From positions 352,507,486-352,571,485 of the forward strand of contig CM061142.1 in assembly GCA_030789695.1 (NCBI GenBank): a DNA stretch of 64,000 nt, given 5' to 3'. The position numbers were made by a program, and so were the translations under genes. Below, one piece after another: positions 32,750 through 44,648 of the stretch; the first letter of the stretch is position 1; the number at the start of each line of letters is the position of its first letter. The notes beneath the pieces are model-generated. The model had not been told where the DNA came from and did no database searches. It saw nothing but the letters and a program-made list of their open reading frames with translations. The stretch is from Scilla litardierei. Taxonomy: Eukaryota; Streptophyta; Magnoliopsida; Asparagales; Asparagaceae.

Positions 32750-35700
32750 TTAGGTCTGCGTATCGATCTAGCCTGCGATTATTATTAAACTTTAGAATGC
32801 TTTTAAATACTTTTAAAAATGTTTTTAAAGCTATGAGATAAATTTTAAAAATGTTTTAGATATTCAAAAATTCTATTTGATAAATTTTTGACTATGAAAA
32901 TTTTTAAAATGATGTTTTAAAATTTATGTGATAATTTTTAAAACTAATTTTAAATATTTTAAAATTTATGCGATAAGTCTAAAGTGCCTAAAAATTTTAT
33001 ATGATAAATTTTTAAGCATGAAAGTTTTTTTTTAAAAATGTCGTTTTAATTTTATGAGATATTTTAAAACTGATTTTAAAGGTTAAAATTTTTATGCGAT
33101 AAAAATTTTAAAGTAGCATGCAAATATGTGATTTTAAAAACAAGTTTTTATGAGATAAAAATAAAATAATTTTAAAATCATTTTTTAAATTTAAATGTTA
33201 AATTTATGTATGCATGCTAAAATTGTTTATGCGATAAACTTAGTCTATTTTATTGTTAAATAGTTGTGCACTATCTTTATGCGATAAATTAGTGTAGCTT
33301 TATTTTAATGGCTAGTTCTTCGTGTCCATTATTTGATAACACAAGACAACCCTTTAGGTTAGCCATTAAAAATGATTAAAATTTATTACTTGAATTTTAA
33401 TGACATGCTATGTTTTAATAAAACATTAACAACACTTCAAGACCTAATTCCTGATTAGGGTAGTCCCTTTAATGATTTTTTAATTCTAATTGTTATAATT
33501 AATTTTCATTAAAGGACTTCGCTTTTAGCGTTGTTAATAATTTATTAAAATCCTAATAACGATTAGGATAGCACGTGAACCTTATAGTTGATAAGAACTT
33601 AATAAAAGTTATTAAACAAATCCTAAAATTTTGAATTTAAGGATTCAACTAGTTGATAGGATTAATTAGTTGTTAATAAAAGCTGTTTAGTCTATGGTAC
33701 ACATACAAAAATGACAAGCTTCATTCAATGGACCATGATCCAGTCAATGTGCTTGGCTAAGAGTTCTGGATCAACCCTAGCTAGTCTAAGGGGTAGTGAT
33801 CCTGGCTTAGTCAATTCCCTGGCTGTGTTCCGCTGGACCGCAATGTCACGAATCATGATTGTATGACACCCTGGACTATATCTAAGTCAAATACGTTAAT
33901 GATTTTTCTCAAGATTAGCCGTAGCCCTCCTTGTTTTAGGGGTTAGCAACTATAGGGCCCTTGTTACAGTTGTTGAGATACACTCAAGCTGTGACATGGC
34001 AACCCTGTAGAAACCAACTCCTTTAATACATAAGATGAAATCTTGACTTGACCCAAACCGATGTTGTCGTGAATACACCGAGCGCTGGCATAAGTTAAAT
34101 CAATGATGTAGTCTGACTTGATGTAGTATAAGACCTGGCCCAAACTGACGTGTCGTGAATACACCGAGCGGTGGAGCAAGTCAGGCTAGACACGAAAACA
34201 AGGGTCCGACTAGACTAGACATTATGATTTGGATGAGCACACTCATGATCACAAATGGCTAGGGGCAAAAACCGATAAGAGTGTCATATCCGATATGATC
34301 GATGAAGAGTCATCTTCCGATTATAGAGTCAAGCAACTTGTTGAGCTACACTCAAGGTTGTTAGACTCAAGGTGATTGGACCTCTTACCCATTAATTTTA
34401 ATTCGATTAAATCGTTCATTATTAAGCTTTGAAACGATCGTAAAAATAGTGGGAGGATATAGATAGATAAAAGCCATTCTACCTATATTTAATATTGAAC
34501 TTATGCTAAACTAGGGCAAGACTATGTTTACCAAAGGAATCAATATATAATGAAATTAGTTAACCGGTCAAATAGGTTGATTAATTGAATATCAAGTTAA
34601 ATTCTAATTGAAAGAATTAAAACTCTATTCTCGTTGACATTAAAATGACCTTCTAAAGAACAGACTTAAGAAATATGATTTCATTAAGTTCTGGGTCCAA
34701 CAAATAAATTCACGCTACATGTCACTCGTCTCTATATGAGGCAGCTTGAACATATAGGATATTCGAAATATGTTTCTCCTTACAACTTGTCGAGCTACCC
34801 TCAAGGTTGTATGGACAAACAATTCTGATCCGTAAAGTTCGAGAATTCGATCAAACCGTTTGAGTCGAACACGAGTGCATGAGCGGTGCAAGACTATGTA
34901 TCCCAACCGGATCTTGAGACAAGCAACTTCTTGAGCTACACTCAAGATTGTAACTCTCAGGGGTTTGGATACATGAGATGCTTGTATAGCTATTTATTTA
35001 TGTTGGGCTAATTTTATATCTAAATGTGATTTAGAAAAGGAAGAAGGCACTCCGGAAAGTCATTTGAGAAAGTTAGTTTAATTTATCATTAGTAAAGGCA
35101 TAAGTAGGAAGAAATAAAAATGTGACATTTTTGATGTCACGATTTCATAGTTATTGTTATACAAAAGGTTAACGCATTTTGACGAATGTCGTCACATTGC
35201 TTCTGAAGCAAATGAGTAATATGTATAACGATAAAATGTTAATATATAAATACACAAGATAGTAGCAAACTTATATGGTAAAATAGTCTAGGCCGTATCG
35301 AGAGACTAAGCTTCACAAGTCACATAAAGAGGGGTCTGACCTCTCGTATTATGAAGTTTACGGACACTTGTGAGTCTTATCCTCTTAGATATAATGGTCG
35401 AAACCCATCTGTGAGACAGTGGGAGAATGAGTTGTCGAACTCAGTCTAGTACATACTGATGTACTCGAGTCTATATTAACCAAAATAAGTTATTCGTATA
35501 TTTTATTAAGACACGTGTTCTTGATGAAACACAAGTCTGATAAAATAAAGAACGAAATGACAAAAGTATTTAAACTGATTCGATTAGATCGAATGGTCAA
35601 ATACTTAGCTATATAAAATCTTGCGTAATAAAAAGAAAATGTGATTTTCTCTCAGGTCAAGTCTGTTTACACATCCGTGTGTTAAAATGTATGAATCACA

Positions 35701-37836
35701 CTAAGTTAGACTTGGTGCGATCCATAGCCAGTGACTCTGAGCTAAGTCCTCCCTCTGGGTTAAGTCCCAAATAGTAATGCCTAGGTTTTGATAATGTTCT
35801 ATGAGGACATTACCAATAAGATATTCATTAAATCAATCATCATGAAGTTGTATAATTACTCGAATTTCGTGAGACGAAGAGTCGAGTTAAACATCATAAC
35901 TGATGATGACTCAGTCAACTTCTAGGATAAAATTCGGAGTAGTAACTCCGATTTAAAAATTTGATGCAATCAGATTAGGTCCGTGTACGTAAATAAATTT
36001 GGGAATTTAGTTTACGTACCCAAGGAAAATGTTTCCTAACTTTCTGTAAGTAAATCTTTATGTTGAAAGATTGGTGCAGAAAGGAAAATAGTGAAGTGCA
36101 ATCATGTTGATCGAAAACAGTTTTCATACTAATTCCTATAAACGAATTATAATGAAACTGTTTTCACCAACAGATGTGTACAGATCTACTCGGACCAAGC
36201 TCGATGTAAACACTCAAGTTGACCATGAAAATTTGAGCATTCACTTATAAGTTCGTTTTTCTAAATATGATTTAGACGAACCAACTTATATGAATTGGCC
36301 AGAAAGTTTTCAAGGTCAGTGGGAGCGTATAAATTACATGCGAGGCATCGAAGAGATGGAACATATATTTTTGACAAAGTGATCAAAAGAGTTTGATACT
36401 TTATCAGAAATAAATGTGAGCCATTTGAAATGACCATTAACTAATTTAAATGATTATCGTAAGGTACGATGAACTGTATGAGATCCAAGGAAATAAAATA
36501 TTATAGATTCCGAAAGACCAAGTGAATTATTTGAATGAGATTCAAATGGTTGGTCTAACATGAACATAAAACCCCCTTAAGTCTATAGTGTAGACGGTTT
36601 TAGCAGATCCACTCACGAAGGCTCTACCACATGAAGTCGGGTAAACTTATGTGTAAAAACGGTATTAGATACCGAGATAAATGGGTCTGAGTGCAAGTGG
36701 GAGATGTTGAGAGATGATACCCTCGAGGCTATCTATCTTCATGTGTGAATAGCACAAACATCTTGTTTGAAATAACAATAAGCTGTTTGGTAATAATTTA
36801 TCTAAATTTATGTTATAATGTAGTTAACATTAGATATTAACTTAGGTAAAGTCCTGAGACTTTATGCAAGGTCAAACATGTATCGAGATGAGTATCTCGA
36901 TCATGGAGAAATGTTTGACCGTCTGTAGCATAAGTCTAAAAGGGTTCGTGGTCGTAGATGTTTCGAGACAAGGATATCGAAACATCGGATAGACCATTGT
37001 GTCTTAGTCTTCACCGTTTAGCGGTGGCGATGATCTCATGATCGTTTGACTTGGCGAAGTCGTAGACGAGACACAGGTGCTCATTAGAGAATGAGTTCAC
37101 TGAACGATCCACAAGAGTTATCATATGGTTATATTGACCAATCTGTCAATGATGACTCTGAGTGATGATAGGCTAGTTGGTCTTTTGACTTGAGGTCATT
37201 TTGACGAACCTGTGCGTGAACGGTGCCACTTAGATCAAATGACCTAGCTTCGAGGCAAGGCCTGTTGAAAGGTCTTTGATTGGATGACACTTGAAGCGTA
37301 TGAGGAGAGTAATGACCAAGAGAGGATTCGTCTCTCCCGGTCAATGGGAGTTAGTGTCGTAGGGTTAGTTCGGTCTTTAGTAAAATATCTGGCCAGAGTT
37401 TGTTGGAAGAAGTCCAACATTATTTGACTAAAGATCGATAGAAACTAACCAGAGTCAAGTTATTGGGGTTGACAGTTTGACCGTACCCTAGACTTGATCT
37501 AAACGACATAGTTTAGACGAAGAGACTACAACTGTGGAATTCATCACGGAAACAGTCAGAGTGGTCCCGACTATACTCATGTCAATGAGTCAACCACATA
37601 ATGATGATTCCTGAAGCAGGGACGGCCACCACTGCTCGTGGTCACTGCCATATAGGGCTTCGAGCCCAACCTGTTGTAAGGGTCAGGCTGTAGGGTCTCA
37701 CACAGAGTGCGATCTTCGTCTAGTAATAGGTAGAAATTAGTTATGGAGAATAATTTGCATTTGATGCAAGGTATAAAACATTGCAAAAATATGTTTGCAA
37801 TAATCTCCAGCATTCGGGATAAATGATCCTGAGTGC
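32750..37836 (+). other. Element E interior, non-coding with a copia RNase H trace
   Basis: About 5.1 kb with no open frame above 80 codons. 32760-33300 is a low-complexity stretch of tttaaaa and atgcgata motifs. A phrase like ttgttgagctacactcaaggttgt recurs near 33970, 34335, 34785 and 34925, and gtgaatacaccgagcg occurs twice (34070, 34150). At 36603-36629 the frame reads ADPLTKALP, the hallmark C-terminus of copia RNase H, so the interior is a decayed copia element rather than unrelated DNA. Confidence 0.75.
36603..36629 (+). pseudogene. Copia RNase H C-terminal remnant in element E
   Basis: Nine codons read ADPLTKALP, the conserved end of Ty1/copia pol. A polypurine-like stretch follows at 36695-36704. 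Upstream frames are interrupted and not reliably readable. Confidence 0.65.
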
Positions 37837-37846
37837 AAGTGGGAGA
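37837..37846 (+). other. Element E polypurine tract
   Basis: AAGTGGGAGA directly before the 3' LTR (TGTAGGG). Its context, gagtgcaagtgggaga, also occurs at 36689-36704 inside the element. Confidence 0.8.
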
Positions 37847-39295
37847 TGTAGGGAAATATGCCCTCAGATCATTTGTATTTGATGCAAATGATAATTTAAG
37901 CCTAGATAGGGACTATTTTGCATTTGATGCAAAAGAGATTAAATGTGTTTTAAATTGTTTAAACAATATTTAATGATTTAAACGCAAGGAAAAGTTCACG
38001 GGTAAGACGGGAATGTCCTTGTCTAAACCCAGGTTCGAACGACGTCCAAATCAGACACAAAATGCTCAAGTTAGAACCAAAACAGACCCAAAGAATAAAG
38101 CTCACAACTTAAACTGCATTTGATGTAGAATTAATTGGGGCAGCCGTGGGCCGGCCCAAAGGCCAGGCCACTACAGCCGTAAAGAGAAAAGGGGGGGGGC
38201 GCCACATGGCGCCCCCAGGTTGGCCGCAACCAGGTGCTTAGGCGCCTGGCAGTTACGCTGGCCTGGGCTTTGCCCGGGCACGGACCAATGCGTGCCCGTG
38301 CATTTGCACGGGCCGCCATGCGCGCGCAGAGGCGCGTGCATCGCACTCGCCTCGGGGCGCGTGCTCTGCACACGCCTGGCACAGTGGGCCCGCACGCATC
38401 CCTAGGGCTACGTGCTTCTTGCGACGGCTGGGATTGTGCATTTGGGTGGGGTTTTTGGCATACTTTGACACTCAATTGGAGGGTCAAACAAACTCTGATT
38501 GACGAACAGTTTTTTCCTATGCGTTCACCATTGAACGCCCTTCGTATTGATAGGTTGTATCAATCATGAAGTTCAACGGTGAGGGAGTTAAAATTCACGG
38601 AAGTTTAGCCTTTGCGAAAGGCAAACTAAATTGAATTAATTAACTCCAACTTTAGTCCAACATCGGAAATTGAGTAGAGGGGAGGGGTCAGCCGCCTATA
38701 TAAATAGGGGTCTGCCCCTTCCTCTAAACTCGTCCCAAGCTCTAGATCTAAGCGGCTCTCGTAAATGTTGGAGCACGCTCGGATCTAAGCTTAAATTAAT
38801 ATTTCTCATCTCCCTATAAATTTCTGCCTTGCTCCTGAGGGCTCTAGCAAAGCCGTAAAGGAGTTCGAATTCAGATCCGAAATCTAGGCGGAGGTTTCAC
38901 TCGCGTGAAAATTTCTTTGGCGGTTGGTTGGCTCGGCGACATGGGATTGATCGCCTCGGGATGCAGAGTGGTTCGGGGAGCGGTTCGAGGAGCGGCTCAG
39001 CGTGGGACAGGAGCGGCTCGGAAGACGGTGCGGAACATCTCGCCTGCTCCAGGGTTGAGATTCCGGGTATGTGTTTATTAGCATTAGTTTAAGTTAATCG
39101 CAGTAGGCTAGATCCTTCTTGGGATGGTCAGACCCATCCTAAGTCGGTATAGATCTTTGATTAGGGTCTTGGACCTTAGGGTTAAATGTTAATTAGATTA
39201 ACATGTTTATTTTTTGCTGCTTTTCTGTCTATGTTCCGTCCGACTTAGGACGGGCATAGAGTTTTTGTGCCCTAAGGGTCCCAGAAAACCCAACA
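37847..39295 (+). repeat. Element E 3' LTR
   Basis: 1449 bp, TGTAGGG to CCCAACA, followed by target duplication gaggg. The TATA box is at 38697-38706. It differs from the 5' LTR at many single bases and short indels in the GC-rich block, so E is older than C. Confidence 0.93.
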
Positions 39296-39302
39296 GAGGG
39301 AT

Positions 39303-40122
39303 TGTTAGAACCAATTAGCTGAAGTGCTGATGGAGAAGAAGAAGCAAGCAGTTGCGGGAATGAACGAAGTGGAAGAAGGCTACGAAGAGGAGGCAGCTAA
39401 CGGTCAAGAATTAACTGGAAAGAGTTTGGACTGTTCGATCGACGCCTGATGAAGATCAGACCGCTTGTGGGGTTTAAATGAGAGCTGTCCATTACAATGG
39501 AAGTTTAAATGCTGGCCGTAGATCTATGCCTAATAGTGGAGCACACCAACTAAAGGAATCTCAATAGAACAAAAAAATACGAAGGTTGCGCCTCAAATGT
39601 TTGGTGAGAAGTTCCAGCTCCGCCTCGTCTCCTCACCTCCGCTGCTGCTATTCCGACGGAGTTCGCCAGCCTTGCAACTGCCTTGACGTGGATAGCTACC
39701 TAAGTTTGTTAGTTTGTTAGAAAGCTTGTTAGCTGAAGAGCCTTTAAATACAGCTGGTTCAATTGTTGAAAGGATCGTCTGGAATCAATGAGAAATTTCT
39801 CTCTAGTTTTCATTTTTAATTCCTTTGCTCTGTAATTCTCTTTCTTTTAGTAATAAATTTCTTGTTAATTTTGCCATTGCTGGCGAAATCTCCTTGTTGA
39901 ACTTTTTACTTTCATCATGCATCTCTGAGGATCACATGAACTTCTAGGTCGAGTCTGGTCAGACCCGGACGGAAACCGGCAAGGCTCCCAAACAGCCGTA
40001 GTTGGCCGAGGTGACCCTACGAAATTGCCTTGGTCGGGCTAGCCCGCTCAGTGCTAAATCAGATCCTTTATGGACGACCATCCGAGGTCGGCCTGCTCGG
40101 CTCTACAACCAAGGCAATAACA
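39303..40122 (+). repeat. Element D 3' LTR (right end uncertain)
   Basis: Starts TGTTAGAACC directly after D's polypurine tract once element E is removed. A TATA-like tttaaata near 39744 and a T-rich leader fit an LTR promoter. TAACA at 40118-40122 is a possible end, but no second LTR of D is in the window to confirm it. Confidence 0.55.
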
Positions 40123-41621
40123 CAACTGGCAGAATCGACCCCTTCAATTAGGATGGCACGGTCTCAGGCAGGTGAGTCCCACCTTTCTTCTCCAAGCCGT
40201 TACTAGTGGGCCCATCCCACGCATGTAATGATCAGCTTTGTTAGTTGGCCATTCGACCTGTCTCCATCTGATGGAACGTGTACCCACTCTGTGACGGCCT
40301 AAAACCGTCCGTAACATTTTCAGATCATTCAGATCAGTTTTTTATATTTTTCGTAATTTTAATTATTTTCGGAGGTCATGATCTTTTCGAGATCAATAAC
40401 TGTTTTCGCACCAGAAATTGACTATTCCGTCATCCAAAAAATTTAACGAAAGTTAATTTCATACATTTCGTATCATTTTGAATGTATGATAATTTTTCCA
40501 GAATTTTTTTGGAACTGTTTCTATCGAGGGTTAAAACCGTAATTTTGTTAATTGCTATTACTAATAACCATATTCCCTAATTAACCTAAACCTAGATCTA
40601 CCCCTAATCAAAACCACCATTGGAAGGTGGGTGAGATCTAACCTCCAACTCAATTCAAATCCACAAATTGTGCAGATCTGAACTAACCAATTCCATGAAC
40701 AACCCCGACATTATTCATTCTATAAGCATCTCTCTCTCATAGGGAAAAACACTGCCAATCCCATCACCCTAGCAACCACCCCGCTTCTTCCCCCACAATA
40801 ACAACCACATCATCTTCTTCTTCTTTATCTTCTTCTTTCTATCCATGGCAGCAACCCAACATCCAACACACTACTCTCGACCATCTCCCTAAAACAAGCA
40901 CCCCGACCAAGATCTACCCTTGCCACCAAGCAGAACCACGAGCACGTTTGGTCTCCATCACCCAACACCACAAGCTCCCTCACTTCCTTCTGTTGTGCCC
41001 TCAATAACCGAGCCACCCGAACTCCACCCACGTCCCCTGTTTCAACCGAGACCAAGCCACGCTCCACACCCACGTCGAACACCCCTTGACCGAGCTCAGT
41101 TGCTCGCTTCCCTACGAGCCTTGCCGACACCGTCCCTTCTCAGACCCGAGCCATACATCCACAACAGTCCCCTTTTCCTTCCAAGCGCACACCCACACCT
41201 CGTGTGCCCCCGCCCCACAGCTCTCACCCTCAAACCCGAGCATCGCTGCCAACACAACCACAGCTCCGGCGGAGCCTCCAGCCCTCTTCAACCGAGTGCA
41301 GCACGGTTTCTTCCTGCAAGCACACTACCCAAGCCCCCAACTCACATCCTCCTCAACCTTCGTCTGAGCCACCTACTCCTTCACTCCAGTTGCAACTCCT
41401 CTGCATTCATCCACAATGCCCGAACAAATTCACACATGCAGCCAAACACTATAGCCATCCCTGAGTGCCCAAGCAGAAGGATTTTGAATAGGCTTCCATA
41501 TAGATTTTTCCCATCATATAGCCCTATGTTCTGCAAACATGGGAAGTAGCAGAAGAGAAAACATCATAAAACACTTTTATGACTACCCCACTGAAAGAAA
41601 AACCAATTGTAGGATCAATAC
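40123..41621. other. Unassigned repeat-like stretch
   Basis: No recognisable gene. TGTGACGGCC at 40290 could be the left end of another LTR. 40760-41520 is C-rich and reads as a proline/serine/histidine-rich frame on the + strand (40920-41549), with no conserved domain and open frames in several registers, so it is probably not coding. Confidence 0.4.
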
Positions 41622-42561
41622 TGTTGCGAATCAAGTCCACCGTACAATATAATTTGTATTTAATTGGAATCATGGGTACAATGATTACAAGTATGGGGTT
41701 GATGACGAGGCTAGCACGACTTGGAGCACGCTTTGGAGGTGAAGAATCCAAGGTCGCCTGATGATCGCCGAAGGTCATCGACTCCTGTCAGCTATGGCAA
41801 GCTTCATGTGAGATTGACAACTCGTCAGAAAGGCTGGGTTGGCTGTCAACTCATAGTCTCTCCGATGCTTAAGTCAGTGGGTGACTTGTATGGAATATGT
41901 CGAACATGCTTGATGATCTTAAGGCAGATCGACGATGCGTGGCGAGCTTATAAAGAAGGCACATATATGGGGATATTCGACCTTGAATACTGGATAGGAG
42001 TTAATATTTCAACTGACCAACCCCCTCCTTAGTGGCTGAAGGGGGGTATTTATAGGGTTGAGAGTCGGTTGTTCGCCGTCCAATCACCTATCGAGTCTTC
42101 TTAGCTGGAGCTCAAGTGGAGACGCGATAGGTCAGCGAGGATGACTGAGATATTTACGCATTAATGATTGTCAGGCGGTGTCCGAGGCATTAATGCATTA
42201 ATGGGAGACATGATGTACGATAATTAGTTCTCGTTCTTAACCTCTGGCATTTATGAGGGCGTAGGTGGCCCTACGTCACACGGTCAGAGATATTTGTGCT
42301 AGGCCACCCTTGGTAAGAGCCAAGCTCGATGACCGAGCTGGGTGTCTTTGGACCATCTGGCTGTGCTTTTGGGTGGAGAGTAGGCAAACTTCTTTTATCG
42401 ACCCTGACTAAAAGCTTGTTGCTCGGAAGGCGAGCTTCCCAGGGTCGCGACGACCTTCCGTTTGGGCTTGTTCTTATTCGGGATGTTCGGAGGGCTATTC
42501 GTTTGGGCTTCAAATATATGGGCCTTTATTATCTGGGCCGGCCCTAAGGCCGTAACAATTG
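41622..42561 (-). repeat. Element F' 3' LTR
   Basis: The right end GTAACA and the following attgccccc match element F (51500). An internal phrase like ctccgatgcttaagtcag (near 41862) also matches F's LTR (near 50980). TATAAATA on the minus strand is at 42047-42054. The left end is placed at TGTTGCG by length only. Confidence 0.6.
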
Positions 42562-42571
42562 CCCCCGTCAT
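42562..42571 (-). other. Element F' polypurine tract
   Basis: On the minus strand CGGGGGCAAT precedes TGTTACGG. Element F has TGGGGGCAAT at the same place. Confidence 0.72.
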
Positions 42572-42838
42572 TCGAGTTCGAAATGGCAAGCCCGGCTCAG
42601 CTCAGATGACGTGTCACACTCCCATTGGATGAGGGCTGGTCGACAACAATTAATTCGAATTGACCGCCAAATCTTCTCAGGTCATGATGGCGATTCAGCG
42701 ATGGGGGAGGATTTGAGGCATTCGACCGCTCAAAGAATGACGCGTGGTTGACGTGATCGTGGGGGGAAGTCGAGGCGCCAGCCTCGCCAAGATCTCAACA
42801 CGTGGCCCGCCTCTGACGACTGAGATCGCCTGACTCTC

Positions 42839-42846
42839 TATAAATA
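42839..42846 (+). promoter_or_regulatory. TATA box for the antisense ORF of element F'
   Basis: TATAAATA on the + strand, 167 bp before the ATG at 43013. The same place in element F has TATATATA at 51721-51728, and the 50 bp upstream is partly conserved between the two. Confidence 0.55.
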
Positions 42847-43012
42847 TAGTCGAGGGGACAGCGAGAGGGAGTTTTCGCATGAACTTTCAAAATTTTCGCT
42901 TCCCCCCATTGTTGCAGAGAGCTCTCGTTGTCGATCATCACACCGTCGTCCGTCCGATGCCGTTGGAGCTCTGATCATCTCCTTTCTTTCTAGGTATCCT
43001 CTCGATCCAACC

Positions 43013-43863
43013 ATGGCTTCCTCTCCTTCTTCCGCTTCAAATTCCTATGTTGAGAGGTGGTTCGGCGAACTTGACGAAGGCGATGCCACAAAATCAGAGC
43101 CGATGGTATCGGAGGAGCTGGTGATGTCTTGGCCGGTGGAGTGGGAGGTAGGCCTAGCGGTTGGACATGCTACCCCTCTTCGTCGACGATCAAAAGGAAC
43201 CCCAAGAAATGAAAGGGGCCTAGGTCAGTCGTCAGAGTTCTGGGCGGCGGCGAAGTCACGGCGGCGGTCTCCGCAGAGATCCTGACCCAGATATCCCTGT
43301 TGTCGACCTCCTACATCCCCAAAATTCGCTCGAAATTCATCCAGCCGCCTTACACAGTTCGCCTTTCCGAATTCAACGAGCAGGTTTGCTCCCCAAGGGA
43401 CAGAAAGGTCGGCGTCTACTATCCGACCTTCGCCCTGGGGCTTCGCTTTCCGCTCCATCCCTTCCTCCTCCTCATCCGTCACTTCCTCAAACTACCCCTC
43501 TTCCAATTGATGTCGAACTCCATCAGCTCCATGGTCGGCTTCCTCATCCTTTGCTCCGCTAGCGACATAAGTCTGACCCTGCCGCTGTTCCAATACTTCT
43601 ATGATGCAAAGAGGAAAAGGGCGTACTACTACGTCTACACGAGGAGGGGTCAGCCTCTCGTCCTCGGTCTGCCGGGCAAAGTGAGGGACTGTAAGGAGAG
43701 GTTTGTCTTTGTCTCGACGCCGACGGACTTGGCTCTGTGGTCAAATTGGGGGACCTTGAATCCTGCAGTAAACACCGAAGTGGTCCTCGAGGGGAACAAC
43801 CTGGAGAACAACAAGATTCTGGAGGAGATCCCAGAATGCATAATCTTAACTAATGCATTCTAA
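43013..43863 (+). pseudogene. Antisense ORF of element F' (Transposase_28-type), broken
   Basis: Opposite to the element's transcription. Two frames: 43013-43284 (low-complexity N-terminus) and about 43285-43863 with VGVYYPTFALGLRFPLHPFL, the hallmark of the Pfam family known as putative gypsy-type transposon (Transposase_28). A frame change lies between them. The C-terminal coiled coil seen in element F is missing because the element is truncated. Function is unknown; such antisense ORFs are known from Tat-lineage elements. Confidence 0.7.
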
Positions 43864-44626
43864 ACTAAAATCTTAAGCAAACATACCATGATGCTATGAA
43901 CAATTGGAACGAAGACGAGGATGATGGCGTTCAATAAAATGAAGAGCCGAACGCAAGTACCTTTGAGCATTTGAAGCAAATCGATCTGGGTCATCGATTG
44001 TTGAATTAAGCTGTGACAAGTTGGAATGGAAGTTCAATGACCAAATGCTTTGATTGAAAGTGAAGCAATGCTCCAGCAGCATATAGCAAATAAAATTAAA
44101 ATTAAATTGTTCTACTCCTATAAAAACAAGATAAAATATAGAGGAAATAAAATTATAGTTGTAATTGGAAGATAGTGGGTCTATTCTGCATCTTTGAACC
44201 AGTTATTTATAAGCAGTCTGCTAACTGCATCACCATACTTTTTAAATTTATTTGCTATTATGCCAACTTCATATTCTTTATTGTTGGGCCAAAGTTGGGT
44301 GTCAACATATGCCCTTTTAGTTCTCATTTGGTAGTAAGTAAAAGATCAAGCCCAACTGAGTTGTGACAATTGGTGTAAATGCCAGATGACCTTTTACATA
44401 TCTGCATGCCCCGCATATGTCTGATGTGTTATCAAATTTCAAAGATGATTTGATAATATTTGTTGGATCTTGAAATGGCAAAGAGAACACTAGAGGGGGG
44501 GAGAATATAGTTTATGAAATATTAAAACTTCCTTCAATTGGTAGGAAATTGAAGGAAGGTGTTGTTGAGAGTCAAGATTGTAATACTATCTATGCTGTTC
44601 TAAGGTATTTTACAGGAGCATTGTCA
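43864..44626 (-). other. Element G interior remnant
   Basis: AT-rich, no coding signal. It lies inside G's 5' LTR edge next to the primer-binding block. A G-rich run at 44493-44502 (gagggggggag) is the only notable motif. The left limit toward F' is a sequence-composition break, not a defined element end. Confidence 0.45.
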
Positions 44627-44640
44627 TGCATGGGCCACCA
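44627..44640 (-). other. Element G primer-binding block
   Basis: TGGTGGCCCATGCA on the minus strand with the same 8-nt spacer (ggttttag) as in B and C. The adjoining LTR starts TATCACG, a one-base change from TGTCACG. Confidence 0.6.
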
Positions 44641-44648
44641 CTAAAACC

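Larger units (their letters stand above)
21334..39295 (+). mobile_element. Element E: copia-type, largely non-coding LTR retrotransposon, split by element C
   Basis: The LTRs are about 1432 bp (21334-21372 plus 31344-32736) and 1449 bp (37847-39295). The target duplication gaggg is perfect at 21329-21333 and 39296-39300. The initiator-methionine tRNA primer site TGGTATCAGAGC follows the 5' LTR and a copia-like polypurine tract precedes the 3' LTR. The 5.1-kb interior keeps only a trace of copia RNase H (36603-36629). Element C occupies 21373-31338. Confidence 0.9.
17302..40122 (+). mobile_element. Element D: decayed Reina-like chromovirus, host of A and E
   Basis: Plus-strand gag (from 17302), pol and chromodomain reach a polypurine tract at 21320. 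The continuation is displaced by element E to 39301, where the 3' LTR starts at 39303. The chromodomain end (EEATWESYWDLVQRFPSFD) resembles Reina-type chromoviruses. The 5' part lies left of element A, outside the window. Many stops and frameshifts show it is the oldest layer on this side. The right limit is uncertain. Confidence 0.82.
41622..43863 (-). mobile_element. Element F': partial Tat-like Ty3/gypsy element
   Basis: An LTR ending CGTAACA at 42561 is followed by a polypurine tract and an antisense ORF, the same layout as element F. Only the 3' LTR and the neighbouring interior are present. Similarity appears to end near 43863, where sequence assigned to element G starts, so F' is truncated. 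The LTR start is a guess. Confidence 0.68.

Noticed and set aside
40127..40140. TGGCAGAATCGACC after the putative D LTR end, resembling a primer-binding site
   Set aside because: D's orientation makes 39303-40122 a 3' LTR, where no primer site is expected, and no second LTR is available to confirm. Left as uncertain.
40920..41549. Proline-rich 209-codon frame
   Set aside because: No conserved domain, open in several overlapping frames, C-rich composition. Probably non-coding LTR-like DNA.
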